Shown piece after piece: positions 1-12,110 of a DNA stretch of 64,000 nucleotides. The stretch covers positions 3,000,970-3,064,969 of the forward strand of contig NW_020653718.1 in NCBI RefSeq assembly GCF_003589595.1. The letters run 5' to 3'. The notes under the pieces were generated by a model. The model was not told where the DNA came from, did not search any database, and saw only the letters and a list, made by a program, of their open reading frames with translations. This stretch comes from Hyposmocoma kahamanoa (Eukaryota > Arthropoda > Insecta > Lepidoptera > Cosmopterigidae). Each line of letters opens with the position of its first letter. The first letter of the stretch is position 1. The translations under genes were made by a program, and so were the position numbers.

Positions 1-123
1 TCCAGTTAAGTCATTTTATTATTAAAGTTGCGTTGTATGTAGTGTTCAAATCAATATTGTCTTTTAATGTCTCGAAAAATAACAAAGACAAAACACGTAT
101 AAGTAAACTCAGTAAAGACTTAC

Positions 124-275
124 CCAGCATCGCTCAAGACGACGGCATATCCGAAATAATCAGAAACACTATCCGGATAAAAAGTAATATTGCTGTTTAT
201 ATGAAAAATATCACTTGCTTCACTGCATTTTAAATTGAACGTCACAAAAATAAGAATAAATAGTGTTTTGTGCAT
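124..275 (-). CDS. Probable integrin alpha subunit, first coding exon (partial gene)
   Basis: On the minus strand an ATG at 275-273 opens 152 nt of coding sequence ending at a GTAAGT donor (123-118), in phase 2. The product starts MHKTLFILIFVTFNLKCSEA, a typical signal peptide of about 20 residues. It continues FHINSNITFYPDSVSDYFGY and then AVVLSDAG. A short mature N-terminus followed by S-x-Y-F-G-Y-x-V is the usual start of blade 1 (FG-GAP) of an integrin alpha beta-propeller, and integrin genes often have a signal-peptide first exon like this. Integrin alpha chains are surface receptors for extracellular matrix. The rest of the gene would lie left of the window. Signal peptide, donor and phase are seen directly. 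The family is inferred from about 15 residues, so another FG-GAP protein is possible. Confidence 0.6.
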
Positions 276-1964
276 TTTTGTTTTTTGTTGTCACTTTGTT
301 TATAAAACTGTCATTTATTATTACATTTTGTCTTTTAAATCGTAAATAAGTACACAATAAATACTTGTACCAATATTTTTGTTCAAATTAGTACATTTTT
401 TCGTAAAAACGTAGCCCAAATTGGTGACAACAAAATTTAATTACGTACAAAAAAAATCTGAAGGTAGGTAGGTTGTTTTTATTCCCTTGAATTGGTAGGT
501 TGATGACTGAAATTTACTTTTAATTATTTATTTTATAGATTTTATTACGCTGCAATGATTCCAATGTTTATAAACGTGCATCATTGTTAACAGTTGCAAT
601 CTTTACACCTACATAGTGAAATCACTACACGCAACACAATATTCACAATGTTTTTTTTTATATATTAAAAACAACAACACATGAAATGTAAACGTATCTT
701 TTTAATTTAAACGTTTATTTACTTGGTAAAGTTAACTTATACATTTTTGTGTTAAACGTTGTTGACTGCTAAATAACTGTGAACTAACTGAGTAAAGTTT
801 ATATTGTAGACGACCCATTAACACGACACAAGGGATAGTTTGTGATAAGTTTATTTTTAACTTTATATTGACATACCAAGGTTCAATATGTTTAATGATG
901 TTTCTGTGTATGTGTGTGTACCTGATTATTGTTAGACTATGTTTTATTTACACTGCCGAACTTGCCTGACCAAATTGAAGGCGGTCTAAAGAAAGACCAG
1001 ATCAGGAGTAGGCTTAATCGATTAGATGAAAGCTTTGATGAGGTGAAAGATGTGTGGAGATGACTTTTTTGTTTTACAACACCAAAGAACGGGACGTGGT
1101 AAGTCACATGCTTGTCCATAGCAGTTTGTGGCCGGGGCTATCGTCCCGCGCCCAAGCTAACGCGTCTTTGTAGTGGTCTCCAGTCTAGACGAGGACCTAT
1201 GGCGAGAAGACGCGCGGGGCACATGGTCATGGTTGACTGAGGTCAACCAGTTATGCCTAATATTAATGCAAACCACCCTATTTTTTCACTATTGTTACAA
1301 AAGTTATTAATTAAATACCTTATTTTTAATTTTACAAAGAAACATTCCAACTTACGCCACATTATTTTACAAATTATTTTATTGTAACAATATGAATTTT
1401 TATTAATATAAATTTATTATTAATAATGGAAAAAAATAATAAATTAAAACATATTAATTTTAGTACTGCAATCTTATGTCTGCTTGGGATTTTTCATCAG
1501 AGTAAATACTGGATCCCAAACTGGTGGTACGGAGAAAACATACTGTTGAAAATCCAACGTGTTGAAATTAGGATGTTTTTTAATTTCAATGGCCTCTCGC
1601 ATCATCCTGGGTAGAGACTTCTTTTCCAAGGACCTAGGGTTTCTCAAACTTCATTGAATGTGTAGGTTTATCTATGACATGCTCGCAGCCTGCAGACTTG
1701 CGCGGTTTGTTTGAAAATATACGCGATTTATATCATCACAAAAAATATGTTAGTAAAAAGGTTGTCAGAGAAAAAATAAATAAATTACATTAGATTTATT
1801 ATTAAATAACGGCTTTATAAAAAATTTACGATACTCTTATAGATATTGTCTATAGGATCTGCTAATTCGTTAAACGATAGCATGTACTTTATCCGGTCAT
1901 ATAAAAATCCCGAAAACAGGCTAAGATATAAGTGTAAAACGAATTATTTAAAAGAAAAGTAATT
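276..1964. other. Intergenic, no gene recognised
   Basis: This stretch lies upstream of the integrin-like first exon and would hold its promoter and 5' leader. It is AT-rich. The only compositional break is a GC-richer patch at about 1120-1230 with no readable protein. The short open frames have no family-like features. Confidence 0.5.
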
Positions 1965-2310
1965 CAATTTTTATTGAATTGATATTCAATTGTTTTTTGC
2001 GAAATTACTCAACCAGTTTGTAATTATTAATATAAAGATCGAACACTTAAAAGAAAGTCCTGCGATCCGGCCGGAATTGAATCGACGTCTCCTAGCAAAC
2101 CGAGCCAGAGACGCTATGCCAACTAAGCCACGGAACGAACCAGCGGACCTCACGAATGTTTCTATGTACTTGTTGTCGGATCTTTGGGTTTTTTCAACGA
2201 TTTTTAGCCGTAGCGCCATCTATGTGAAATCTATGAAAATACTTCGTCACGCAGTTAGGTACCTTTGCAGCTACCAGCCCTGGCTAGAGATGTCGCTATT
2301 AACTATGTAA
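1965..2310 (-). mobile_element. tRNA-like SINE ('SINE-1'), near full copy
   Basis: Read on the minus strand, a tRNA-like block carries an A box TGGCTTAGTTGG (2130-2119) and a degenerate B box (about 2083-2073). These are RNA polymerase III internal promoter elements, as in SINEs derived from tRNA genes. About 150 nt precede the A box (to about 2310). The tail runs through a conserved AGTGTTCGATCTTTRTATTA segment to an AT-rich palindromic end near 1965-1990. Related copies lie at 8930, 12620, 13875, 20988 and 37799. The long leader before the A box is unusual for a plain SINE. Confidence 0.6.
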
Positions 2311-4185
2311 CTTTCCACGTAATTTAAATATGGAGATATTTCTCTTTATGTAGTACTACAGAGAAACTGCAAAATTTTGATTTTCAACTGTAAACCCTGT
2401 AGTTTATAAATTCACAATTATCCGAAAACTTCATAATTACCCAGCGGTTTAACGATACGTCGCACCTCCCACCGCCCCATTAGTCGCCATCACGCGCTTG
2501 TCTACATCGGTGTCAAATTTTCTCCGCCTGTTCTTGATTTTATTCATATTAATTTTAAGCACTCGGATTGCGGGACGCGAGAGACCGCCCCCACACCTCA
2601 CCTCCTCAAATCTTGGTTTATATACCTTGCTCTAGGTATAGATTATTGTACCATTGAGTAACGTTTTCATTGCTAAACCGCCTCAGTTATGAAAGACGGC
2701 TTCACCGTAAATGCCCCTCCGGAGTCGCCCCCACCATTTCATCAAATAATGATTTATGTTTAATCTTTTGATGGGCGCTGTAAATAAATAAAATTGGACT
2801 TCGTATTAATTCAAAATCACGGGAGACAAGCAACTTTCCACTTATCTATTCTGTTCCAGTCAGTACATATAAATCATTGTCTTTTTTTTTAGTGTAAGGT
2901 CAAAGCTTGGAAACTACGTATTTTTAATATTTTCTCATGTCAAGTCTGCGTATTTTTATGATAACAAATGACGAGACGAATAAGTCGTGCGCCTGATGGT
3001 AAGCGACACGCAAAGACCAATGGCGAAATAATTGTTGAAAAAATTCTTTAGCGTAATTACGAATTTGAATAAAATACATTCATTAGGTTTTTTCAAATTA
3101 TACCAAAGCAAAGGCCTATCGAAGTCTGGAAATAAAATCATATCTAAATGAAAATCAAATTATTACTATAGTAAGTAACCTAGACCGAATCTACAATTGT
3201 CAGTTCCTTAATTCCTTAACGTTAAGCGACATCTGACCGCCAAGTGTTTTCAATACCTATTTGAAAATTATTTATTAGAAAATAAGGTAATACATATAAT
3301 GCCACGCGAAAGTGGAAAAAAAGTTCCCGATTTCACGGATAGATGGCGTTTCAAAAAAAACTAGGGCGTGATAAGGTTTATCTTACTCTTCTTTTTTATG
3401 GCTTGACTTCATGTCTTTTGACCATATCTTATAAACAATGTTTTCCTCTAACTTTCGTCCAACCAACACTAACCCACGGCACCATTTGGCTTCTATTAAC
3501 TCTGATTCAGGTTTCTGTAGTTTAAGTTGATATAAAAATGCACGAAATATAATTAAATCAATTAAGTGAAGCAAGAAGTAAAAGTAAACATAGTCTGCAA
3601 AACTTCAAACTGGAATATCTTGAATTTCAGATTTCTTAGAATGGTAAATCTGAAACCCAATTGGTTAAGGAATTAAAACTCTTTATTTTTACATTATTTT
3701 TCATACACACGCATTAATAATTGGTCAACAAAAATTTCTATGGAAGTTCGCCATTGTTCCAATCGCACACTTGCTACTTAGTAATCAGGCCACCTACTTC
3801 GAATCCAAGAAAATACAAATATCGCTTGTGCACCTAAAGATAAAATGATCCCTGTGACATTTTGGACCGTCATTTCTCGGATTCGAAACTGGGGGTCTAT
3901 TACCGTTCTCCGTTCGACATCCGTCCGAAGCAATTACTGTCAAGTAAGTAATACTCGAGCAAACTAAAAAATGCATGATGAGAATGAATGTATTATTTAT
4001 TTGACAGTAATTTGGTTCGAACGAATATCGGACGAGAACGACAGTACGCTCCGAATGGTGTGTCCCGAGCGAGTGTATGGCAGCTTGGGCTCGCACCCGC
4101 CTCTCGCTTACCTTGCATATCCCGTATGATTGCTCTGTCTATACGTGTCCGTTGGGTAATTGTAGGAATTGATTAGACTGCGCTA
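2311..4185. other. Intergenic, repeat fragments only
   Basis: No gene is recognised. A fragment of repeat family A (minus) lies at about 2960-3030. A segment at about 3800-3850 recurs in inverse orientation near 29840-29880. A GC-richer stretch at 2440-2720 shows no protein similarity that I recognise. Confidence 0.45.
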
Positions 4186-4290
4186 ATAGACTACCATCAT
4201 CGGCATCTTGAACGATAGTATCTCAAGTAATAAAGACCCTGCATTTCACCACCACTTGATAGAATCTTGAGTTACAGTTCAAGATTCTAA
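4186..4290 (+). repeat. Dispersed repeat shared with about 50830-50930
   Basis: The segment CATCGGCATCTTGAACGATA and what follows (TATCTCAAGTAATAAAGACC) recurs with changes at about 50830-50870. An 11-nt inverted repeat (TAGAATCTTGA / TCAAGATTCTA) sits at about 4259-4289. The class is not known. Confidence 0.4.
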
Positions 4291-4527
4291 CGTAGTATAA
4301 TAATAACAAGTAAGGCAACTCCCGCCTGTTCAACGCATCAATGTTACATTTCGCTCAGAGCTCATGGGTTGTCAGATGATTATTTAATTGTACGTAAGTC
4401 GCAAAAGTAATTTAAAATAAATAAGGTGTTCATCATTGTATTCTCGTGCTATATTGAAATAACCTTTGTTATGGTGGCACTTCACATGTCTATTTGTATT
4501 TGCATATTTGATATAATAGGCAAATAA

Positions 4528-4813
4528 CATTGACTTACAATTATATGGACGTCGGGTCCGCGCTAAAAAGTGTCCGAACTTATAGGGCGTTAAAATCGTA
4601 TACAGAGCGTCATTCACGCTTTAGTCTTCGTTTGTTCGACTGACAGCGAAGCAAGCAAAATTAGACAGTACTGCGAAGACATTACAATTTAAATTCGACG
4701 TTTTAGCTTTTTCATATTCCTTTAAATGTCACTACGTTTAAATAGGTTGACTTGGAACATTTTTTTCGTGGTTTTTGTATTAGACCCGTCGTCCATTTAT
4801 TTGTAAGTCAATG
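4528..4813 (+). mobile_element. hAT-type MITE, copy 1 (286 bp)
   Basis: A non-autonomous DNA element. It starts CATTGACTTACAATTATATG and ends with the near inverse complement, giving terminal inverted repeats of about 31 bp with a few mismatches. The flanks GCAAATAA (4520-4527) and ACAAATAA (4814-4821) are 7/8-identical direct repeats, as expected for the 8-bp target duplication of hAT transposases. Other copies are at 9037, 25584 and 29315. It encodes no protein. Confidence 0.85.
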
Positions 4814-5123
4814 ACAAATAATCACCGTGTGTAGACAGCATGTGTGACAAAGTATTTGCTTTGTTTGTCTATTCGACAGCAAACACCAAATTCACGTTAT
4901 CGCGCGCTGGTCGATTTCTCGACGCACATCAAGGGAGCCAAATAGGCAAATACGCAAGTAAACCGTCTACACTATGGTCAAATTCATTATTTTAACTTCT
5001 TATTTATCTCCAAGTGTAAAACGATCATATTTGTCACTGTGTGTATGTTTCTCTGTGCACAAAATATTTTTATTAGTACATCAAACACCCATATAAGTAG
5101 ACATGTGAAGTACATACATATCA

Positions 5124-5475
5124 TCACGCCTGTCTGCCAGCGGCTGTGGACCTCCATTTGCTACGCTCCTGACAAACCTTCGCGTCCTCGACTCCCATCA
5201 ATCTCTTCATACATGCCCGTTTATTCTTGGTACTTTTAACCCGGCCTATTTTAAGGACATCCTCAATCTGATTGAGACATGTTCGCCGTGGTCTACCTCT
5301 CCCCACGCTTCCATCCACATTCGCTCTATAAATTTGTGCCGTCAATCGACCAACATGCATTCTTTCTACATGACCAAACCATCGAAGCACCCCTCTCTCT
5401 AACCTTGTCACTACATCATCTTTCATATCACAACGCTCTCTTGCGTCACTGTTTGACATTCTACCTTTAAGACTG
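5124..5475 (-). mobile_element. Non-LTR retrotransposon fragment, C-terminal end of the RT polyprotein (RTE-like)
   Basis: About 115 codons are open on the minus strand, ending at a stop at 5124. The product contains LRWFGHVERM, GRGRPRRT and a basic, tryptophan-containing end (SKWRSTAAGRQA). This is the well-known C-terminal tail of insect LINE reverse transcriptases with the 'W-F-G-H-x-x-R' and 'R-G-R-P-R-x-T' signatures. The polymerase core is missing, so this is a 5'-truncated insertion, the usual outcome of target-primed reverse transcription. A more decayed relative lies at 43285-43625. Confidence 0.8.
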
Positions 5476-7648
5476 TGACTGTGACATGTGAAGAACCGCT
5501 ATTAAATGCATTGATATTACTATGTTTATACCAGGAGATTGTGGAAGTATGATTATGAATTAGATATGAAATGCTGGACAATAAATTCTGTATTTATATT
5601 ACTCTATGTAAACACATATACTGTAATTTTTAAATACAGTTCAAACGCTTTAAAATTTGTAATGAATGACTCGTGTGACGAATGTGCGTATCCGCATACG
5701 GCGCGCGGCGGGCGTGCACACATACAAGCCGTGAAGCTGCGTTTGTATGGAGATACCCTGCTTATCTTATTATACTAAATTCTGACATTTATTAATAAGA
5801 GAAAATCCAGACAATTTTCAAACGACGCATAATCAATAATAATTGTTATTGTGCACTGGAGTGATATTTATTAATAAAGACAGTTAATTAAGATGCTTTT
5901 GAGATGGATTAATTAATATAGGCCTTTAATGGATGGCCGAATACTGGGTTTATTAAATTAACTTCTCGTCCAAATGGTAACAAAGTAATAAATATTAGGT
6001 ACATGTTAAACCTGCATGCCTGAAGACCTGTGGGCCGAGATAACCGCCCAGTGGAGCCCCAAAAGCGTAGACGCCGCGGCAGACAAAAACAACACAAAAA
6101 CAGTGTTGAATTTTGTCAAGGAGTATCAGAACCGTAGTACCGTGGACGGACGTCACAGTCTATACCTATTGGGAAAGAGCTAGGCAGGCAGATAATATTC
6201 GAGTATTTACTAATGATGTTTAAACAGTTGGGGAATTCACGTAAAGCCCCTGGCAAAGTCGCTATTAGTTGCACAATACATTTCATTTTGCTTTGACGTA
6301 GGGGCCTTTCGCTTAAAATACAATCGAGTTGTTGAAATTATTGATGTTACGTTTTGTACTTTTCCTAGCGGAATCTTAAACCTTGCAGACCAGTCTTTTT
6401 TTATAACTTAATTGGTAACCTTAGTAACTCTTATAATCACATTATACATATTCTGTTATTGTGTACTCAGAAAACACCGTAGCTTATTAATCTATGATAT
6501 AGGTTTTGTCTTGTTTTAACACGCGTCATTACATGCGTGCAAAACGAGATGGATAGTGTGAAATTTTGTATACTATTTCGCGATTATCAAATATTATAAT
6601 GCACAAATTAATCAAAAACCACAACGTTGCTTACCGAATCAATGTTTGACAACCGACTAAATGATGTGTAGCGTTTTCACCATACATCAGTGAAACACAG
6701 CGTGTGTATGGAACGCCGCATCTAGTACGCTAGTACATAGTTATCGTTGGCTTTATTGTATGAATTAATTGGAAAGTAAACAATCAAGCGCGGCCGTTAC
6801 CTGTGAATTTCCTGCGTGATATTTAAAATCCGTTTTACGTTGAATTTTCTACTTTCGACTTTTTACCATGAAATTGGATAAACGAATTATTTGCAATCAC
6901 CTGACGTTATCATTTTACAGGCGAATGAACGAAATGATAACGAAGAGTGAATAGGCCAATTATTAATCCACGAAAGTTTCTTATTTAATTCCAGACTAAA
7001 CCAGTGATAACGTTTACCTCAATGTCTCCCTTACGGTTATATTCCGGCACATATATGTCCAATAACCCTGACCATGCTGACGTAATAAACGCCGCCATGT
7101 TGGACAAAGACAAATATTCCTTTTCTGTTTCTCGTATTTACGTAAATGCAGTGACAGATACAAAGCTGAAAATGCGTAAAGGAACAGTGAGATCTCATCG
7201 TTGTTCATTCTGTGCGTCAATATTTTCAGCCTACGTCCGTCTGAAGTTGTTATTTCTTTTGAATTTATCGTTCTATTATGAAATCCATTTGTTACTCATG
7301 ATTAAATTTTTGGTCATGAGTTACAAATGGATGGATGGATTGGATGGAAGTGAATATCTTAAGCATACTATAGATTTTAAGACTTTCGTTGTTATTCACA
7401 AATGATTATCACTAATCACATGCTTTTTAGAAATATGATTTCTTTTCATTTTCCAGATTTTTCGTAGCGGTTACACGCTCCATGGTCACGGGTTGACTAG
7501 ACCGGGGCAGACTTCCGCTTAAGAACAAACATATCTGTTCCTCTTTTGCAGTCGATGACAACCTTCATCTCGATTACTTGTGTGAAATTTGTTACAGCTA
7601 TCACAGTGCAGCAATCTTGAAAACGAAACAAGCCATTTTTTTAACTTT
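5476..7648. other. Intergenic, no gene recognised
   Basis: A GC-rich segment at about 5679-5775 (rich in GCGCGC and ending CTTATTATACTA) recurs at 29205-29308 and is a dispersed repeat. The open frame at 7004-7405 has no recognisable family features. Nothing else could be assigned. Confidence 0.45.
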
Positions 7649-7935
7649 AGTAGTAGTAGAGCTGCTTGGGAAAGATTTCATCCAGGAAAGTACTGCCACC
7701 TTACCTATTTTTGCTGTCAAACAATAATGTAAGCTTTACTGAGTTTTGAAGGGTAACGTAATATTAAGGGCACATCGGATTTGTCAACTTAAGTCTCAAG
7801 GTGACGGGCGCGATGGCAGTGCTCCTCAGATCTTTATAACTTAAAGCTCTGAGTCTGCAACTGTTATGGACAGGCATGTCGCTTATCACCAGGCGCACGA
7901 CTTGTTCGACCCGACGCTTGGTATTACAAAAAAAA
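7649..7935 (+). repeat. Repeat family A copy (plus orientation)
   Basis: This is one of the longer copies of a dispersed family. It begins AGTAGTAGTAGAGCTGCTTG, passes through ATGGACAGGC and CAGGCGCACGACTTGTTCG, and ends in an A-rich run. Pieces recur at least 16 times in the window in both orientations. The A-rich end suggests a retroposon, but I see no clear tRNA-like promoter and no open frame, so the class is left open. Confidence 0.7.
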
Positions 7936-8302
7936 CTATTTTTCAGTTCTCATATATTTATTTTTTCAAATAAAAGCTACATCTCAAGTTCACGGCTGAT
8001 TCTATTCTTGGCAAAATTAATTTCCTACTTCGTGAACCAGAACTTGTGTTTGAAAGTTAACTACAATGAAACTTAAACTTGTAAACTTTTCGAATAATGC
8101 ACAGCACAATATCAACAACGCGCCAAAATCTCAAGAATGTCACTTGCACATTTCTTTTTAAATTTTTCGTTTAATATCACTGAAACGTTCAGAAACCGTA
8201 GGACAAAAGTCCTTCAATTTCCAAGTTACTATATTTACGACTATTTAGTTGCAATACCTCTAGTTAACGGTGGAGAACAACCGTAGTTTTATGACACAAA
8301 GT

Positions 8303-8540
8303 TACTGGACGAGCAAGCCGTGCACCTGATGGTAAGCGACACGCCCTGTTCAAAGCAGTTGCAATGCCACCTAGAGCTTTAAATCGCAAAGATCTGAGGG
8401 GCACTGCCACCACGTTAGTTACCCTGAGACATAAGTCGACACCGTAACTCTTAAAAAATGTAAGTATTACTGATTGGCGGCAGAAATAGATAAGGTGGCA
8501 GTGCTAGACGAATTCTTTCACAGGGAGCTCTAGTGCTTAT
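8303..8540 (-). repeat. Repeat family A copy (minus)
   Basis: Inverse orientation of the copy at 7649-7935, about 370 bp away. It runs from the GTGCACCTGATGGTAAGCGA segment to GGGAGCTCTAGTGCTTATAA. It covers most of the family length. Confidence 0.65.
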
Positions 8541-8924
8541 AAAATTATAGCGTGTCTCGGATCAAAACGCGGGTATTTTTCTGATCTCGTTTCTCATTAT
8601 GTTAATTCAAAAGTAAAGAACAAAAATGCACTTTGTCACGTATGTAATAAAGTATTTAAAATAGTTTGATATTGTTAGTGTTCAGACCTTGTATTTAGAT
8701 GGATTCGTGTGTCAAAATCCTGTTTGCGAATGAAAGGAAGCGGATCATCACTTACACAATCACGGTCGTTGCTCGAAAGGACCCCCACTGGTGGGTCCAT
8801 TCTCATATTAGTTTTGTTACAATATTTGCAGTTATATAAAACATGGTTAAATGGATTAATGGCTTTATTTACATAAATACATACACTTATTATATTCTTG
8901 ATAATATATCTCTTTGCTTCGTCG

Positions 8925-9000
8925 TCGGTTCGAATCCGGCCGGATCGAAGGAATTTTTTCTGAGTGTTCGATCTTTATTTTAATAATTATAAGAAACTAG
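8925..9000 (+). mobile_element. SINE-1 fragment (B box and tail)
   Basis: It begins with a perfect B box, GGTTCGAATCC (about 8929-8939), and continues into the conserved SINE-1 tail (GAGTGTTCGATCTTTATTTT). The A-box half is absent, so this is a 5'-truncated copy. Confidence 0.6.
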
Positions 9001-9036
9001 TGGCGCAATTTAATATAAAAAATATTGAATATCAAG

Positions 9037-9320
9037 CATTGACTTACAAATAAATGGACGACGGGTCTAATACAAAAACCACGAAACAAATGTCCCAAGT
9101 CAACCTATTTAAACGTAGTGACATGTAAAGGAATATGAAAAAAAAAACGTTGAATTTAAATTGTAATATCATCGCAGTACTGTCTAATTTTGCTTGCTTC
9201 GCTGTCAGTCGAACAAACGAAGACTAAAGCGTGAATGACGCTCTGTATACGATTTTAACGCCCTATAAGTTCGGACACTTTTTAGCGCGGACCCGACGTC
9301 CATATAATTGTAAGTCAATG
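9037..9320 (-). mobile_element. hAT-type MITE, copy 2 (284 bp)
   Basis: Same family as 4528-4813 but inverted. Perfect 8-bp direct repeats ATATCAAG flank it at 9029-9036 and 9321-9328, fixing the ends exactly. The internal GCT of other copies is replaced by an A run near 9140. Confidence 0.9.
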
Positions 9321-9834
9321 ATATCAAGTCAATAAAAATTGAGATATGTGGAAGTTAAATTTATTACATTACTTAGTTCAAGTTCAATGTACGCTTTGTT
9401 GCTGTTGCAGAATATACCTAATACTTTTTTTCATCGATGCTCAGTATGCATTGCAGTTACAGAATAAACGTGTTGCAACACTGTTTAGTTTTAGTACGTT
9501 TGAACGGATTAAAAGTACATTATGTAAATTGTACCAGTTTGCAGTTGCCATGTGCACAATTTCATCATGTTTATCTATTGAACAGTAGCTATAAATCAAA
9601 TAACAAAAAAGTAGAAAAAAAAATTTAAATGAAATGTAAGTTAAAGTTAAGTTACAAAAACTAATTCGTGTAAAAAGTGAGATTACAATTTTTTTTAATA
9701 TAGACTAATGGACTGATTGTGAGTTTTTAAATTTGAATTTAGAAATGGTTTTAAAACAAACCAAGGAAACTTTTTAGTGTTTCGGTGTCGAATTAAAATA
9801 TATACATATATGTATACAACAAGAAATTAACAAG

Positions 9835-10305
9835 CATCGAGTACAATATAACTAGAAATAGAGATGAAATGAGGTCCGTCCATCACTGGCAACTCATTAT
9901 GCAAAGGTCCTTATATCACTTTTAAATATCAACTCTCGTTTGCGCTGAAATCACAAATTAGAAAGCTGAAATAGTATGGTATAGTATATTCTCCAAAAAT
10001 ATTCTGTATTTATTGTAATAAAGATCTCTAACGTGGTGTGGGAAAAACAGCAAAACATCTAATTACAAAACAAACGGAACCACATTTCATCGGTAATTAA
10101 ATATGTAATTTTTCAATTTTCGTCCATTATACCAAAGCTCAAGTTAAACTGGTCGTTTTGAAGTGAAACAATTGACAGCACCCGTCAATTGTTTCGAATT
10201 CGGGCTGGTCGATCGGAGCGCAATTGTCACCGTAATGATTTGACCAAATGGTTTTCTAACAAATGAAATGACATTTCGACTCTATTTCTGGGTATATGCT
10301 CGATG
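9835..10305 (+). mobile_element. P-element-like MITE, copy 1 (471 bp)
   Basis: The ends are CATCGAGTACAATATAAC and the inverse of CATCGAGCATATACCC, with an inner AGAAATAGAG common to both arms (about 30-bp imperfect TIR). The flanks TTAACAAG (9827-9834) and TTCGCAAG (10306-10313) agree at 6 of 8 positions, a decayed 8-bp target duplication. The inside holds the remains of the THAP-domain first exon seen intact in copy 2 (24569-24645), here lacking its ATG and first codons. A 12-nt hairpin GAAACAATTGAC/GTCAATTGTTTC lies at about 10168-10197. Confidence 0.75.
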
Positions 10306-10374
10306 TTCGCAAGATGCGTCTTGTCTGTCTCTCTCTACGTCACCGAATGTTGTAATATTGAACAATAGCCCCAA

Positions 10375-10620
10375 ACTAATATTATAAATACGAAAGTAAG
10401 CTTGTCTTTTAAAATTTGTCACGCTTAAATCGCTGTACTAATATTGATGAGTTTTAGTTAGTACGTAGATGGGACGTAGGAAAAGCATCTTGGGTACTTT
10501 TTGTCACCAAAACAATCCTCAAACGGGATGAAGGTTTGTATGGAGAACCAATAGTAACCTATAACGTATGCCAATTCCATTTGGTGAATTCCCATTTAAT
10601 GAAAGTGTTGTCCCTCTTGT
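10375..10620 (+). repeat. Possible Helitron-like or other dispersed lepidopteran repeat, degenerate
   Basis: It begins TAATATTATAAATACGAAAG and is followed by a 'TCACGCTTAAATCGCTG' segment, a string I associate with very common non-autonomous repeats of moth and butterfly genomes. The 3' limit is unclear and no diagnostic Helitron hairpin end was found. Confidence 0.35.
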
Positions 10621-11247
10621 ATTAGAATTATAACTAACAAGGAGTTGTTTTAGGAACATAAAGCACGAAACCTAGTGCAAACAAAATAGTATACATGAAG
10701 AGCTCAGAGCTGTTCACATAAATTGCAGACACAAAAGTGAAGATATTAACATGAGGCTATTTACAAAGCAGCGCTGAGATACTAAAAACTTTAAACTAAA
10801 GTAACTTAAATAAGCTAACAAACTAAAAACGTCATTAACTCAAAAACACTAATTTAAACTTACAAATTATATGCAAAGGATTTTAATAAGCTTTTTAAGT
10901 CTTTTACAGTGAGCAAGCGGTTCAAAGTGTATTTAACGTGTTTGGTTTTCGTTGTGTTTATATTCAGTTCCGTTTATTGTACAGTTATTGTTTTGTTTAG
11001 TGCTAAAAGTTATATAACCTGAACGCGTGTGTCAAAAACGTAACGTGTAGATTCATATTGCATTTGATAAAGAGGTAAGTGTGTTGCATTATCGATATTT
11101 AATTTTACTTAGTAATCAGTATTAATTTATTAAAGAACATGCACGTTGATAATAAAATTTTCATTACATATGTCCTTTAAAGGCATAGCAAAGATTTAAA
11201 AATGGGAACAAACAAATTAATAAACAAAAATAAAACATTTTTTTATA
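10621..11247. other. Intergenic, nothing recognised
   Basis: AT-rich sequence. I find no protein similarity, repeat family or RNA gene. Confidence 0.4.
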
Positions 11248-11480
11248 TAATATCAAGTGACGGGACGAACAAGCTATACGCCTGTCCATAACAGTTGCAG
11301 TGCCACTCAGAGCTTTCACCCTGAGACGTAAGTAGACAAGTCCCATGTGCCTGTAATTTCATCAGCACCCTTCAAAACCGGAACACAGTAATGCTGACAT
11401 TACTGCCTGGCAGCAGAAATAGGTAAGGTGGCATTACCCCCCTGGACATACTCTTTCACAAGGAAGTCTACTGCTACGAA
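11248..11480 (-). repeat. Repeat family A copy (minus)
   Basis: Runs from ATCAAGTGACGGGACGAACA to AGTCTACTGCTACGAAA. It lacks the 'TGGTAAGCGACACG' stretch present in most copies, which is replaced by a direct join to CCTGTCCATAACAGTTGCAG, so a short internal deletion is likely. Confidence 0.65.
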
Positions 11481-11669
11481 AATAAATTAAATAACAAAGC
11501 TGTCAAATTCTTTTAAATAATAATATATCTGAAATGTTAAATCAACGATCGTGAAAGCCGCCTACATGCCAAACAGGATTTGCCGCCGTTTATCCTGCCA
11601 GTAGTAAAGCTTGTTATATAATATGGCAGACTTGTTTATTGTAGGATACGCAAGTTGAGGATCGAAAAT

Positions 11670-12110
11670 ATATTTATTTATTTATTTATTTGCAAACAAT
11701 GTAGGTACAAAAATTACATAGGTAATAAGTACATACATACCCCTTTGGGGTGCAGCAATTAATTATTATTAAACGTAATATTAAAATTGTAAAAATAAAA
11801 ATAATAGCAATAAATAATAATAATAACATTTAGGAACTAATACATATACGATCTTAAAATTATCATTAATAAACTTTAGATCATAGTATTACATAGACTT
11901 AAAATTACTTATCTGAAACTGGACTCTTTTAGCTTATAGGAGAGTTCATGAAGTCTCCCACATTGTAATAACATTTACTTAACAAGAGAGACCTCAACTT
12001 GGTTTTAGACACGTTGTCACTATCTACTTTCTTGAGGATGTCTGGTATTTTGTTATAAATTAGTATGCATCTATATAGTTTTCTATAAATACCGTACATT
12101 AGATGTTTAT
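11670..12110 (-). mobile_element. LINE fragment: RT C-terminus, 3' UTR and AAAT-repeat tail
   Basis: On the minus strand a frame at about 12095-11935 reads YGIYRKLYRCILIYNKIPDI, then LKKVDSDNVSKTKL and a stop after NSPIS. The IYNKIPD motif is typical of the C-terminus of CR1/L2/Jockey-like reverse transcriptases. About 250 nt of 3' UTR follow, ending in a run of AAAT units (about 11672-11692), a usual tail for such LINEs. The copy is 5'-truncated. The exact clade is not resolved. Confidence 0.65.

Noticed and set aside
5124..5475. Host gene for a small basic protein
   Set aside because: The sequence is the C-terminal tail of a non-LTR reverse transcriptase, with a second decayed copy at 43285-43625.
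7004..7405. 133-codon plus-strand open frame preceded by a TTCCAG
   Set aside because: The apparent acceptor is likely chance. The peptide shows no domain and no compatible neighbouring exon was found.
11672..11692. Microsatellite of independent interest (AAAT/ATTT)
   Set aside because: It is the simple-repeat tail of the LINE fragment on the minus strand.
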